A DNA stretch of 64,000 nucleotides. It comes from Labia minor. Taxonomy: Eukaryota; Arthropoda; Insecta; Dermaptera; Spongiphoridae. Position 1 is the stretch's first letter; every line of letters starts with the position of its first letter. The position numbers and the translations under genes were made by a program. Below, piece after piece: positions 33,369-44,690 of this stretch. The notes under the pieces were generated by a model. That model searched no databases. It was not told where the DNA came from and worked only from the letters and a program-made list of their open reading frames with translations. Location of the stretch: NCBI GenBank assembly GCA_963082975.1, contig OY720350.1:5494597-5558596 (forward strand), in the 5' to 3' direction.

Positions 33369-33650
33369 AGGCGCCATTGGGTGTGCGGGTAGCGAACCTG
33401 CCTCACATTCACATGGTCCCGGGTTCAAGTTCCGGGCCTGGCAAGGGAATTTCCCTAGATGGGGTGTATGGGACGGAGTTAACGCAGCATCCGGGAACAA
33501 CATTGGGGAAAAGCTACTTGATAGCGCCTCCGATCAAGAAAATCAAGGTAAAGGTTGAGAGGACCCGTTCTACTGATCATAGGACACCTCATTGATATAA
33601 CCGGCTTGATAGGCGTTGTCCTTGCGTAGGACGTACAGAGTCAGAGGTTT
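33369..33650 (+). mobile_element. tRNA-derived SINE, family 1, copy C
   Basis: Complete copy: A-box-like CGGGTAGCGAAC, B-box GGGTTCAAGTTCC, body and GTCAGAGGTTTT end. Flanked by 15-bp target duplications TATAGTAGGAATAAA (33354-33368) and TATAGAAGGAATAAA (33651-33665), differing at one base. Confidence 0.95.
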
Positions 33651-33665
33651 TATAGAAGGAATAAA

Positions 33666-34055
33666 CTAAATTAATAATTGGGGGAGGGGGGAATCATTCC
33701 CCGCCAGGATCAAGCTGTGGATGGCACCTCGATTTCAGGCCATCCTGTCTTGTCAAATTGAAGCTAATATATTAAATAAAAACATAATAAAAAAGATAAT
33801 AATTATTTAAAGTAAAATATAAAACATATAATATTAAGAATGATTTTTAATAAAAAAACACATAAATAAATATTAGATTTATGGAAATCAAATTGATGAT
33901 TAATTTCATAAAAAAAGGGTATCAGACAAAGAAAAATAACAAAAATGACATTAAAGATTGATCATAATATGTAAATAAAATTTATTTAAAAAATATATAA
34001 ATTGATGGCACTCTCAAAATTTTTATAATCTTTCTATTTTCCTTCATATCACTAG

Positions 34056-34091
<36 letters not shown>

Positions 34092-34943
34092 ATTTAATAT
34101 CTCTCTCTCTCTTTCCCTCCTGTATGCAAGACACAGTTTTTTTTCTTATGAAATTTTATTACTTACTAACTTATTTATTTATTTATTTTATATTAAATTT
34201 ATTTATCTGATACTTTTGAGTTCAATCTTTAATACACAATATATAATCTATATAATATTATAGTCTTAAATAAATAGTGACGTCATCAAAACTTTTATTA
34301 ACGTGCAATTTCATTGAATTTTAAGCTGAATAAATAAAGATTTCAAAAGAATACATTTCCAATATTTATTGAAATATGTTAATACGCAATTAATGAATGT
34401 ATTGACACACTGGAAATAATTAATTGTGTAAATTTAGTTATTATTATTATTATTAATTTTATCTATATTTAATTGTAATTAAATAAAGAAGGGAAAAAAA
34501 TTGTTTTTCTCTTTTATTTTGTAAATGGAATTGAATAAAATATATTTTTCTTCTTTAAAAAGATTATCCATAAAGACTGGGTAAGAGAGAAAGAGAAAGA
34601 CAAGATATATAATAATCTTTAAGGATAAGTGGATGAACGGAGAGAGCCTTAAGTCGCTAATAGTAAGAAGCAGTCAGGTCAGTTTGTCTTGGGCAATCGT
34701 TTATTTACTTTTAGCCAATAGAATAACTGACTTGGGCGGACAGTACGAAAAGCTTTAATTGTTTTTATAAGATGGGTGAGGGTAAGGATGAGGTAGGAAG
34801 AAAATGGCCAGGTGGAGGATTACAAAAGAAAAAGAAGTTTTTTTTTATTTTGTTTTATTTTATTCAATTACTTAAGTTTAGTCTTAATGAAAAAAGAAAA
34901 TAATCCATAGAATATAGTAAAATTTATTTATTTAATTTAATTT
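33666..34943. other. AT-rich spacer with microsatellites
   Basis: Contains a short hairpin GGGGAATCATTCCCC near 33685, (TTA)n at 34058-34087, (CT)n near 34100. A less AT-rich block at 34600-34830 was not recognised. Confidence 0.5.
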
Positions 34944-35178
34944 CTCTCGTCAGAGATATCACGAAAATTTTCGATGTCGAGATTTTGATGTTTTTATACG
35001 TTTTGAAGGTCCCTGAGTCATTTTCACTAAGATTGAGAAAAAATGTATGTGCGTATGTAGACAAGATTACTCAAAAACGGTTTAGAATAATGAAATTTGG
35101 TATACGTATAAAATTCGTAGTTTTCTATCAACTTTTAAGTAATGTAGCTCATTCGGAAGAGGACCATTACCTATATAT
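34944..35178 (+). repeat. Family B repeat, copy f (truncated)
   Basis: Starts CTCGTCAGAGATATCACG and stops abruptly after GACCATTACCTATA at a TA tract; the distal 60 percent is absent. Confidence 0.85.
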
Positions 35179-35930
35179 ATATATATATAAAGGTTTTTGT
35201 ATGCACATTGTACAGAATTTATTTTTTTTTTTTTTGCATATCTTCACGTTTCATTGACTGGAGATCCAAATATGACTTTAGAACTTCCGGCTGCCTGTAC
35301 AGGAAATTGTAAGGTTTTAAACTCAAAATGAAATGAAATCACAAGATTCTTATATATTCAATCAACTCATATTTTATCAATATCAATCAAGAAGTCGAGA
35401 AATTAATTTTTAAAAATTGATACCATATAAAGTTCCACGTTGATCATTGAAAGTTGACTCAGTGAACCTTCAGAAGGATGCTAGACAATGAATATAAAAT
35501 TATTATTAATTCTAGCAATCAATTCCCACAAAGAAGTCTTTATTTTAATCCATTTAATAAAATTATTAGATCATGTTTATTACGAAAAGAAGAAGAAGAA
35601 GAAAAGATAAAATTTGTTGAATGAATTTTACTTATGCTCTTTGAATTGTATTACTTTGTTAAGATTACAAATCAAATCATTAGTTTTTTTTTATTTCTTT
35701 CGTGTGTTTATGTGTATATTAAAATATATAACATTGGGCTTTTTTTTTCTATTAATAAAATATAATAATATAAATCTAATAATTTTTAATAATAATTTTC
35801 TATTAACAAAATATAATAAAGAAAAATCCGCATTCAATTATTATATGATAATATGCAAATAAAATGCGATGAATATTTTTCAAAAATTTGTAATTTCATA
35901 ATTCTTTCAAAGAAAATCAATGAAAAGATA

Positions 35931-36352
35931 AATAAGCTGGAGTGTCTCCACTCGACTATCTCGCAAATTTGAATTGGATTAATTAACATATATTATATTT
36001 AAATTAAATTTAATTAATTATAAATTAAAATTTAATAAATAATATTCAAAAAGTAATCAAAACGTTGTAGGTATAATGACCTTACGGATGAGCTACATTT
36101 CTCAAAAGTTGATAGAAAACTACGAATTTTGAATAATGCCCTTATACCAAATTTCATGATTCTAGCTCAGACCGTTTTTGAGTAATCTTGTCTACATACA
36201 TATACACACATGCACATACACACACACAAACACGGACATTTTTCTCAACCTTAGTGAAAATGACTCAGGAACCTTCAAAACGTATAAAAACATCAAAATC
36301 TCGACATCGAAAATTTTCGTGATCGCAATACTATCTCTGACGAGATAGTAAA
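35931..36352 (-). repeat. Family B repeat, copy g (internally deleted)
   Basis: Both ends are present (AAGCTGGAGTGTCTCCACTC and CTATCTCTGACGAGATAGTA), but the segment from the CACGTGA region to the TAAAGATATATG region is missing. Confidence 0.85.
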
Positions 36353-36490
36353 AATATGTGTGTGTGTTCACTTTTCTATTATATTTATTTATCTCAACGA
36401 ATCTTGAAAATCACTGGTCATTTTAGTTTTTACGAGACCAAATGTTTAATGCTAATATTGGTATGATTACTGGCGAGATAGTAAAAATAT
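36353..36490. repeat. ~120-bp unit bounded by family B end motifs
   Basis: The sequence TATGTGTGTGTGTTCACTTT to GCTAATATTGGTATGATTA lies between two GCGAGATAGTAAAAA/ACGAGATAGTAAAAA motifs. The same unit recurs at 38766-38890 directly before family B copy h. It therefore travels with family B. Confidence 0.7.
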
Positions 36491-36950
36491 AGGATTATTA
36501 TTTAGGATTTAGATATTTGTGTATTTGATTTAATAGAAAAATTGATCTTTGTAATTTTTATATATGAAAATAAAAATGTTTTCAAATCGAATAGTATTCT
36601 AGTAAGTAATAGTATACTTTGCTCTTAATATTATTAAGAGCAAAAATATTCTTAAAATAAGATTACATAAAGAGAACGTGTTCACGCGTGATTCTTTCTT
36701 ATTATAATGCTAATTTAAATTTAGATCTAAATTCAAAAGTAGAGTTATCTTCTTCTCATTCACCTCCACCTATTCCTTCTTCCCATCCCCATTCCAATTT
36801 TATTTTCTAGACTTGGCATCAAGTTAACCCACCACCTATTTTCTTCTCCATTAACAAAATTAATTCCATAGAAATGCATATCCATTATTTTTTTTTTTTA
36901 ATCTTGCTTTTTAAACCCTCTGATCTAAATGATAATGAAGAATAATTAAT

Positions 36951-36993
36951 TATTATTATTATTAGTAGTAGTAGTAGTAGTATTATTATTATT
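36951..36993. repeat. (ATT)n-(AGT)n compound microsatellite
   Basis: ATT units, five to six AGT units, then ATT units again. Confidence 0.9.
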
Positions 36994-37141
36994 CATTGAA
37001 ACTTGAGGTAAAGAGAATGGAGGAAAATGGAATAATGGAAGGGGTTGTTGTTTAGGTCGAATATCATCTTGTTAACGAGATGTAATATTAAATGAAGTTA
37101 TAAAATGACCCATCACAATAATAAATTCACAAATACATGGA

Positions 37142-37217
37142 ATAATGTTATAGGTATATATATATACCTATCCTATAACATATAAAGCCTATAGGATATA
37201 TATACCTATAACATTAT
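37142..37217. other. Palindrome, ~20-bp arms
   Basis: ATAATGTTATAGGTATATAT (37142-37162) is mirrored at 37197-37217, with a second inner pair CCTATCC/GGATAGG-like around the loop. May be a small foldback or a cruciform-prone site. Confidence 0.6.
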
Positions 37218-37316
37218 ATATATAGTAGAATATATTATAGAATTATTACCAGAATAAACAACACCATAATAAACAAGAATATGTTTTTGTTTTTTAAATT
37301 AAATCACTTTTATTTT

Positions 37317-37532
37317 ACCTCTAACTGACTTTGTACATCCTACGCAAGGACAACGCCTATGAATCCGGTTATATTAATGAGGTGTCCTATGATCAGTAGA
37401 ACGGGTCCTATCAACCTTTACCTTGATTTTCTTGATCGGAGGCGCTATCAAGTAGCTTTTCCCCAATGTTGTTCCCGGAGGCTGGGTTGACTCCGTCCCA
37501 TAGACCCCAGCTAGGGACATGCCCTTGTTCTG
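37317..37532 (-). mobile_element. tRNA-derived SINE, family 1, copy D (head missing)
   Basis: Inverted copy from the 3' end CTCTAACTGACTTTGTAC through CCCAGCTAGGG. It stops at GCCCTTGTT, where the tRNA head should begin. The sequence then passes straight into a Tc1/mariner-type element end. 5' truncation on insertion into that element is the simplest reading. Confidence 0.9.
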
Positions 37533-37635
37533 CAAACCTAATTTGACACAGATTGTTCCGCAATTTGCCCAGATATGCTGCAAAGACTGCTAGGAATTGC
37601 TTAAGGGGGTCAACGACTATATGCTTTACCCTATA
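37533..37635 (-). mobile_element. End fragment of the Tc1/mariner-type MITE
   Basis: Reverse complement of 51-155: TTAGGTTTGCAGAACA, AGATTGTTCCGCAATTTG, CTTAAGGGGGTCAACGAC and the terminus CTTTACCC followed by TA. It shows the true outer end of the element family. Confidence 0.8.
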
Positions 37636-37754
37636 TTCAAACCGAAATTATAAAAAAAAGAGCAGAAAATTAGTGAAGCCCTCTGGCGGTCAAATAATAA
37701 AACATGGTAGTAAACAGAATATCAATAGATTTATATGCAAACTTTAATAATTTT

Positions 37755-37890
37755 TATTTCGTAAAGCGACCGCCACATACTGCTTAAGGAAAGTTTGTTT
37801 TGAATAAAAAAAGGAATCTACTGATCAACTTTTACCAAAATCCATCATACATCTGTTACACTAAACAATTACGATATAATCTTGAAGATA
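37755..37890. repeat. Diverged fragment of the foldback 'R' repeat
   Basis: CTTAAGGAAAGTTTGTTTTG, AAAAAAGGAATCTACTG and ACAATTACGAT parallel 46450-46550 at lower identity. Confidence 0.5.
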
Positions 37891-37919
37891 AATCATATAT
37901 TTTATTGGAAAATTAATTA

Positions 37920-37922
<3 letters not shown>

Positions 37923-37950
<28 letters not shown>
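37923..37950. repeat. (TA)n microsatellite
   Basis: About 14 TA units. Confidence 0.95.
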
Positions 37951-37953
<3 letters not shown>

Positions 37954-38377
37954 CTCAATTTTTCACTAATTTATCCTTTTTCTTTTTTTTCTGTTTGAGC
38001 TTATATTTTATTTAAAATAGATTGCTGACCGTTATTATAGTATACAAAATAGTTGTATTTAAAAAATAATTTTTGTTATTGTAATATATAATTATAAATT
38101 AAATAAATATAAATAAAACAATGAATTTTATTCATTATTCTGTTTTTCAATTTAAAGATAATTTTAAATTAATTTCTATCCTAATGCATTTATTTATTTA
38201 TTTATTTAATAAAAAGCTTAGAATTAAAACTTATTAAGAGATATGAAAAGAGTAAATGTCTTTTCTTTTAAGTGAAAAATGTTGTGCAGTGATCCATCCA
38301 TTCAGAAGACAAGTTCACCGAATCGTTAGCCCATTTATCACATAGAATATGTTCTTTGAACTCTTATTCTGTAATAT

Positions 38378-38385
38378 ATATATAC

Positions 38386-38436
<51 letters not shown>

Positions 38437-38462
38437 AGAGAGAGAATGAGAGAAAGAGAGAG
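38378..38462. repeat. (TA)n-(GA)n compound microsatellite
   Basis: TA tract, then GA-rich tract AGAGAGAGAGAGAAGAGAGA and further GA units. Confidence 0.95.
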
Positions 38463-38488
38463 AAAATTGAAGGTTGAATTGAAAGTTC

Positions 38489-38716
38489 ATGCACCATCAA
38501 CTTATCCGGAATATATTGACTGGAGAATCATCAAAAGATCTAAGAGAAATACTTTCTTATTTATCTTTGTTTCTACCTTCTAGTACTTCTCTAAAATTAG
38601 ATATACAAAATCTGACTTTTAAACAGATTTTGAGATTTATATTGCTTCATAGGTATGGTATATTGCTAACATACAAGATCATATTAGAAAGATTCCACAC
38701 ACACAAGAAAGGATAA
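38489..38716 (+). CDS. Unrecognised 75-residue ORF; weak exon candidate
   Basis: The frame includes ILTGESSKDLREILSYLSLF and LDIQNLTFKQILRFILLHR, a plausible amphipathic-helix-rich composition. A good donor-like CATAG|GTATGG lies at about 38653. The upstream side is a GA microsatellite with no polypyrimidine tract, which argues against a normal acceptor. No known family was recognised. Confidence 0.2.
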   Translation: MHHQLIRNILTGESSKDLREILSYLSLFLPSSTSLKLDIQNLTFKQILRFILLHRYGILLTYKIILERFHTHKKG

Positions 38717-38765
38717 CTTTATATTATTTTATAAGTAACATTTTTTAAATTATTAAAAAATAAAA

Positions 38766-38890
38766 AAATATGTGTGTGTGTTCACTTTTCTATTTATTTA
38801 TCGCAACGAATCTTGAAAATCACTGGTCAATCATGGGTCTATTTAGTTTTTACAAGACCAAATGTTTAATGCTAATATTGGTATGATTAT
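38766..38890. repeat. Second copy of the ~120-bp family B-linked unit
   Basis: TATGTGTGTGTGTTCACTTT to GCTAATATTGGTATGATTA as at 36353-36470, followed by a (GTT)n run and the start of family B copy h. Confidence 0.75.
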
Positions 38891-38929
38891 GTTGTTGTTG
38901 TTGTTGTTGTTTTTACTATCACGCCAGAG

Positions 38930-39640
38930 TTAGTATTGCGATCACGAAAATTTTCGATGTCGAGATTTTGATGGTTCTATACGTTTTGAAGGTTACTGAA
39001 TCATATTCACTAAGATTGAAAAAAAAATGTCTGTCTGTGTGTGTATGTAGACAAGATTACGCAAAAACAATTTGAACTAGAATCATGAAATTTGGTATAC
39101 GAACATTATTCAAAATTCGTTGTTTTCTATCAATATTTGAGCAATGTAGCTCAACCGGAAGAGGGTCATTACCTACAACGTTTTAATTTTTTTTCATCTA
39201 AACTGACCGTAAAAATAAAGATATATGTTTGATAGTTTTTCACATGATTAAAATTTGTATAAAACTGCTTTATATATAGAATTTCAACTTGATTGATTCT
39301 CTGAAAGTACCCGAATTTTTTAAATTTTAACTTATTAATGAAGGTAAAGGTTTTAAATTTAGCAAAAGCATTGAAGAGCACACACAATTGTTATATATAA
39401 AAATTTCAGCTTTCAATAAAATGTTATCAGTGAAAATGATGTTAAAAACCTTAAATTCCATGATTGGATAGAATAAAATTTTAATTAATTTTCAAATCTA
39501 GGAAAAATCTTGATTATCTAATTCAAATTTGCGAGACACTCCTTATTTTTTAACCACGCACCAATGCTGACAAGCTGACATATGTCTCATGCCTATAACA
39601 TTCGTTTAAATCAATTGTATGGGTATTAATTTAATTTAAT
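38930..39640 (+). repeat. Family B repeat, long-variant copy h
   Basis: Starts CACGCCAGAGTTAGTATTGC. The distal part carries the variant middle (AAAGGTTTTAAATTTAGCAA, CACACAATTGTTATATAT) shared with copy d. It then continues past GCGAGACACTCC through GCTGACATATGTCTCATGCC to about 39640. Confidence 0.85.
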
Positions 39641-39903
39641 AGTGATTCGACGTTTATTTCATTTCTTCAATGTTTTCATCATTTTGCAAATGATGAACTT
39701 GTTGATATTCTGATGGGGGATTTCTATTGCATGTAAGCTTCGTTATTAACTTATAAATTCTAGAAAGTATTAACACGTCTATAATGATAAGCTTCATCAT
39801 TTTTAACATTTCAATTGTTTTTTATAACTTAATTTCACATTATTTAAAGAAATGTTGATATTATTAATATTTTTAAAACTCAATAAACATGAAATCATAA
39901 GAC

Positions 39904-40350
39904 AAAAAGCTGGAGTGTCGACCATTCGACTATCTTGCAAATTTGAATTGGATTAATTAACATAGTATATTATATTTAAATTAAATTAAATTAATTATAA
40001 ATTAAAATTAATAAATAATATTTATTAAATCAGCCCATGTTTGGCTCTTTGTTGGTGGCACCACGTCGCGTGATTTGCAGTGTTAAAAAATTAATTTTGG
40101 TACTTTCAGCTATTCAATTAAGCTGAAATTCTATATATAGCAGTTTTATACAATTTTTAATCATGTTAAAAACTATCAAACATATATCTTTATTTTTACG
40201 GTCACTTTCGAGGAAAAAAATCAAAACGTTGTAGGTAATGGCTCTCTTCCGGTTGAGCTACATTTCTCAAAAGTTGATAGAAAACTACGAATTTTGAATA
40301 ATGCGCATATGCCAAATTACATTATTCCGTTTTTGCGTAATTTTGCGTAA
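39904..40350 (-). repeat. Family B repeat, copy i (truncated)
   Basis: Starts AAGCTGGAGTGTCGACCATTC and ends at ACGAATTTTGAATAATGC and a TTTTTGCGTAATTTTGCGTA duplication. The CTCGACATCG end is missing. Confidence 0.85.
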
Positions 40351-41560
40351 TGATATTGTATTTAGAAAAATCATTATGTTTTTGTTATTTTTAGTCAAAT
40401 AAAAGTGGAAAAAATACCGAATTTTAATCTATTACACGTAATACTTGATATTACATATATTTATACATATATATATATACCTATATATATATAAATGTTC
40501 TGTTAGTTATTTATTAGTTTAATTGAAATTTTATTTATGGTTAGGTTATTTAAAATATATGTCTTATATTAAAATATTATTTAATTTAATTCTATTATAT
40601 CATTATATATATATATGAGAATTCGAATATTTTTTTATAATTGTCAATCAAATAGTAATTTTAAATAATAATTTTATTAATAATTATAAATTATATATAA
40701 ATGACAGTTAATTAATAATGAAATTGGTTGTACACATACACTAGTATAGGAAAAGTACAAGTAGAGAAGGTATAATAATATTAACCTTTTATTTTTGAGA
40801 AAAAATAATAACGAAAATTAAAAACTATATTATAATTGACATTTATAAATAATGTTGGTTAAAAAATAAAGAGAATGATGAAATGTTAATTAATTCAATT
40901 TAGACGTAATAATTAATTAACTCGTAATTAAATTTGCATAAGCATCAACCACCCTAGCCTGGGTTCATCATACCATATTCAGTGAGAGTAGAGAGGTTAA
41001 AAATGTTTGTGCAAAACACACCACCAACTACCAACACACACCATTCATTCATTCATTCATTCATATATTCATTCGTCATGTTTCAGTTCATTCCATTTGG
41101 AAGATACTTATTATCTAAATCTATCTTTCAATTTAGGTTTCAAACTTTTTATATTTCCACAGAATCTATTAAATCTGCCAATTTGTAAATTTCCAATATC
41201 AATTAAATATGTAAATATTAACCATATTGAACTTTAAGATATTTAAAATTTATTTGAATTTTTTTTTTTATTCCAGATAAAATATTTTATTATTAGGAAG
41301 AGTGTCTTACATTGAGACATACATAGTACACCTTGGGACAGCTTTATTTTGCCCAAAATTTTTAAATTAACCCTTTAGCTTTTGCTCAGTTCTTCTAAAG
41401 ACAGTCCAATACAATCAAATTATCAGATGTATTTTGATTCGTTTGAAAAAGCAGGTTATATGCTTTTTATTTTACACATGCTTATTAGTGTTGGATGTAG
41501 GAAAAAAAAGTGAATAAACTTTTTATAAAATTCAACTCGTTTTTTTAATATATGAAAATT
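40351..41560. other. AT-rich spacer
   Basis: Contains TA tracts near 40465-40495 and an (ATTC)n run at 41043-41064. A mildly GC-richer stretch at 41290-41420 was not recognised. Confidence 0.5.
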
Positions 41561-41599
41561 ATTCTATTTAAACCAAATATGCATCATTATTACCCCCCA

Positions 41600-42060
41600 A
41601 CAATGTTTTAACATTTTTCAATGATGACAGTTCATTAAGTCTTGATAACGACCTTTGTGGCTTTCGATTATCGTATGTGATTCACTTTTCATCACCCGTT
41701 ATAATACGTTTCACAAAAGTCTCGATTTCATTCTATTTTAGCAGCGCATTGCAGATATTGTTTCCATTTAATATGTTTTTCATGGCTAAATCCCATGGGA
41801 AACCCAAAAATCTTGCTATTTTTATTTTGTAAATGTTTTAAAGGGGTAATGCCTAATTCATTACAAATATCAACGCTCCTAATATGCCTATTATTTTTTT
41901 CAAAATTTGTACTAACTATTTTATTTCCTGGCGACTCATCTTTCAAATCAAAATTTTTAGAACGAACGCGAGTGAACCATTTCTGTTAAGTATTTTTTTT
42001 TTTTGAATGAGTACCATCAACTTACACAGCACAATTTTTTTCATAAACCTGTGAAGTGAG
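41600..42060 (-). pseudogene. Decayed mariner transposase
   Basis: Minus-strand pieces read, in several frames, KDESPGNKIVSTNFEKNNRH, CNELGITPLKHLQNKN and KRIITGDEK-ITYDNRKPQ. The last matches the mariner signature around the first catalytic Asp ('-RIVTGDEKW-LYDN-'). Stops and frame changes are numerous and I could not find termini. An old insertion. Confidence 0.65.
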
Positions 42061-42441
42061 GCGGCAAATTTTTACCAGGCACAATAACTTTCATATAAAA
42101 TATCAACTTTGGAAGACAAGAGATGCCAAGTTAGCTTATATTTTACATTTATACTTTAAAAATATTTTTTTATTAATTGGAATCATTGATACAAAAGTTG
42201 AGCGAACACTTGGTAAAATAAAATTTTAACAAAAATTCAGCAATAGAAGAAAATTAGAACACAATTTCTAGAGAATTGCATATAATATACGTAGTATAGT
42301 TAAAAAATAAAAAAAAAAAAAAAACTTTTATGTCATTATCCAAATTTCAGTTATTTTCAATTTACTGTCTTGTCCAAAGAACAAAAGTTTATTATTTTTT
42401 TCAATTATAAATTAAACTTTATTAATTTAGTTAAAAAATAA

Positions 42442-42669
42442 AGGTGACCATATTTTGAAAACACCAATTCAGGACATTTTACTTTTTTTTTTTTTTTTTT
42501 TTTAGAAGCAAATTGAAAAAATTTTGTAAAAAAGTCCGAAATGACCTAAATATTTCAAAAAACGGGACAGATGTCAAAAAGAAGGACAGTTAGGAGGACA
42601 CTTACAAAAGAAGGACGGAGCTTACAAATGGAGGACTATCCTCCCTAAAGGAGGACGATTGGTCACCAT
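42442..42669. mobile_element. hAT MITE remnant
   Basis: Starts AGGTGACCATATTTTG and ends ACGATTGGTCACCATATT, an inverted pair GGTGACCA. GGGACAGATGTC and AAGAAGGACAG motifs inside are usual for the 'GGTGACCA' hAT MITEs of arthropods. The 8-bp target duplication is not recognisable. Confidence 0.55.
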
Positions 42670-43684
42670 ATTAAATATTATATATTTTGGAAATATATAT
42701 ATACTAGATATTTGTAAAGCAAATAAATATATATATTGTTATATATTATATATATATACAACATTTGAGAATTTCATAAAAATGTTTGCATCCATTTAGT
42801 AAGTTTAATTTAATTTAATGAAATTTATTATTATTTTATCTTAGAAAATGAATGGTTAATATTTCATATTAAATATAATACTATACCTACGAAGAAAATA
42901 TTATTGTTTATGTCACATATATAATATTAAATAAAAGAATCGCGTTTAAGAATACTATAATAATGGTATAAGCTATAAGGTGTTTATGACATTTGAAAAA
43001 AAAAATAAATAAATACAAATATTTGATTATTTCTTTTCCTATTTATTTATTTAAACAAAGCAAATGATAAAAAAATTAATAATAATAAATTAAAAGCTTT
43101 TCTTTTAATGTTTACCTACAGTACTTTTTTTTGTTCTTTTTATTCATATTCATTTTTTTTTTTTTTTTTGCTTTTAAATTTTTTAAGACAATCATTTTTG
43201 TTTATATAGGATACCTTTGTTTTATTCATATTCATTATAAAATTTAAATTATCAAAGAATCTTTGTATTAATAATAATAAAAATAATAATAATATTAATA
43301 ATAAAAGAACAGGCAAATGAGATATGAAAAGATAAGAACATGAAATAAGGAATATATAATAGAACAATTGTATAATACATATAGAAATTTGATTAGCCAA
43401 TCTAAAAATACATAATTAATGTTAAAGATGAAAGAAAATGAAAGAAAGAGAGAGAGAGAGAATGAAATAAACTTTTGAAGAGAGAAGGTGAAGGTGTAAA
43501 AGGTGTAAGAGTGTAAACTTATCTAAGAATGACCGTAACCTTAACTAGTCAATCATATATTTTTGAAAAGATTGAATTATTCTTTCTAGTAAAATTTATT
43601 TATTTTATATAACTGTATTCACATAATTGGATATCAGTAGAAACGTTATGTGTTTCTATTCATGCAACTAGAATACGAGGTTTA
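42670..43684. other. AT-rich spacer
   Basis: TA-rich tracts near 42700-42760, an (AAT)n-like run near 43265-43305 and a (GA)n run near 43447-43462. No gene seen. Confidence 0.5.
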
Positions 43685-44375
43685 TCCTAAAGAAAAGGGG
43701 AATTTTGAATTATTTCGAAAATTATTTATTCATCAATATCCATTTTGTTCCATTCAAAGTAATTCTTTTAAGTTTTGGAAATAGGTAAAAAGTTGCAAGG
43801 AGCCAAATCTGGTGAATACGGTGGTGAGGTATGATCACAGTGTTGTTTTTGCCCAAAAATCATGAACAAGTAATGTGTGAGCTGGTGAATTATACATGAT
43901 TTGTTTTTCCACAATTCCGATCGTTAGAGTCGTATTGCTTCACGCAAACGTTGCATAACTTCCTTGTAGTATTCCTTATTAACAGCACGACATATTGGCA
44001 AGAACTCATGATGCACCACGCCATTGTACAAGAAGAAAACAGTGAGCAAAACCTTCACATTTGATCGAACTTGGCTTGCTTTTTTAAAGCATTGTCCCAC
44101 TTATAAACATTTTTATGAGATAAAGTAGACTCGCCGAATGTCACAGCCAACATTTTAAGTGTGTTGGAGCACTTTATTAAATTTTTAACGCAAAATTGAA
44201 TACAGATTCTTTAAAAAATCTTTTTTTTCAGTTGTCAAAAACAAACTACTAATCCAAAATGACTGATATAATGTCAACATATAAAAAACATATGTGTACC
44301 AACATAACCAAAAAAAAATTTGATAATCGAATGTACACAGCCGGCGAAAATTCAAAATTCACCTTTTCTTATGAA
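43685..44375 (-). mobile_element. Internally deleted mariner element
   Basis: Termini: left AAGAAAAGGGGAATTTTGAA and right, read inward, AAGAAAAGGTGAATTTTGAA; TA on both sides (43683-43684 and 44376-44377). About 690 bp. It contains a minus-strand transposase remnant spanning the centre and C-terminus. Confidence 0.85.
43740..44165 (-). pseudogene. Mariner transposase remnant (centre to C-terminus)
   Basis: Minus-strand frames give FGESTLSHKNVYKWDNALKK, KVLLTVFFLYNGVVHHEFLP, AVNKEYYKEVMQRLREAIRL and finally PPYSPDLAP. These match, in order, the middle-to-end of mariner transposases ('GIVH-EFLP', 'VN--YY-EVL-RLREA', 'PYSPDLAP-D'). The N-terminal DNA-binding half is missing and frame breaks are present. 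Confidence 0.85.
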
Positions 44376-44383
44376 TAGACTTC

Positions 44384-44421
<38 letters not shown>
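44384..44421. repeat. (TA)n microsatellite
   Basis: About 18 TA units, directly between the mariner end and a SINE. Confidence 0.95.
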
Positions 44422-44423
<2 letters not shown>

Positions 44424-44690
44424 GAGGCAGCTAGCCGAGAGTGAAGCATAGCAATTTTCAACACAAGAAGTCGGCGTTAGATTCCAACTAATAACAAATT
44501 TTTCTAATAAAATTCAATTTAACATCAGCTGCCTTCCTGGTTCTATACATGCGGAAGGCAACGGGAAACCACCGCATTAACATTCCCAAGAAAAATTATC
44601 ATGGCTAGACAGCTTCTAAGGCTATCCTAGTCATGATGATAGCCAAACTCCGAAAGGGAGGCGGCACCTTAAGAAGAATATATATATATT
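44421..44690 (+). mobile_element. tRNA-Ser/Leu-like SINE, family 2, copy 1
   Basis: The head CTAGCCGAGAGTGAAGC resembles the A box of type-II tRNAs (TGGCCGAGTGGT), and GGCGTTAGATTCCAAC lies where a B box should be. The body holds GGAAGGCAACGGGAAACCAC and AAGAAAAATTATCATGGCTA, widespread in arthropod RTE-related elements. It ends GGAGGCGGCACCTTAAGAAG followed by TA repeats. The head (about 110 bp) is shared with 60340-60450, the body is not. Confidence 0.7.

Noticed and set aside
33377-33450. Functional tRNA gene
   Set aside because: A and B boxes are present but there is no acceptor stem or proper anticodon arm, and the sequence continues into the SINE body with a flanking target duplication.
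41007-41237. HSFIHSFIHSYIHSS-type frames
   Set aside because: Translation of the (ATTC)n microsatellite.
43140-43400. 86-residue Leu/Ile-rich frame on the minus strand
   Set aside because: Low-complexity translation of AAT repeats and homopolymers; no domain or start context.
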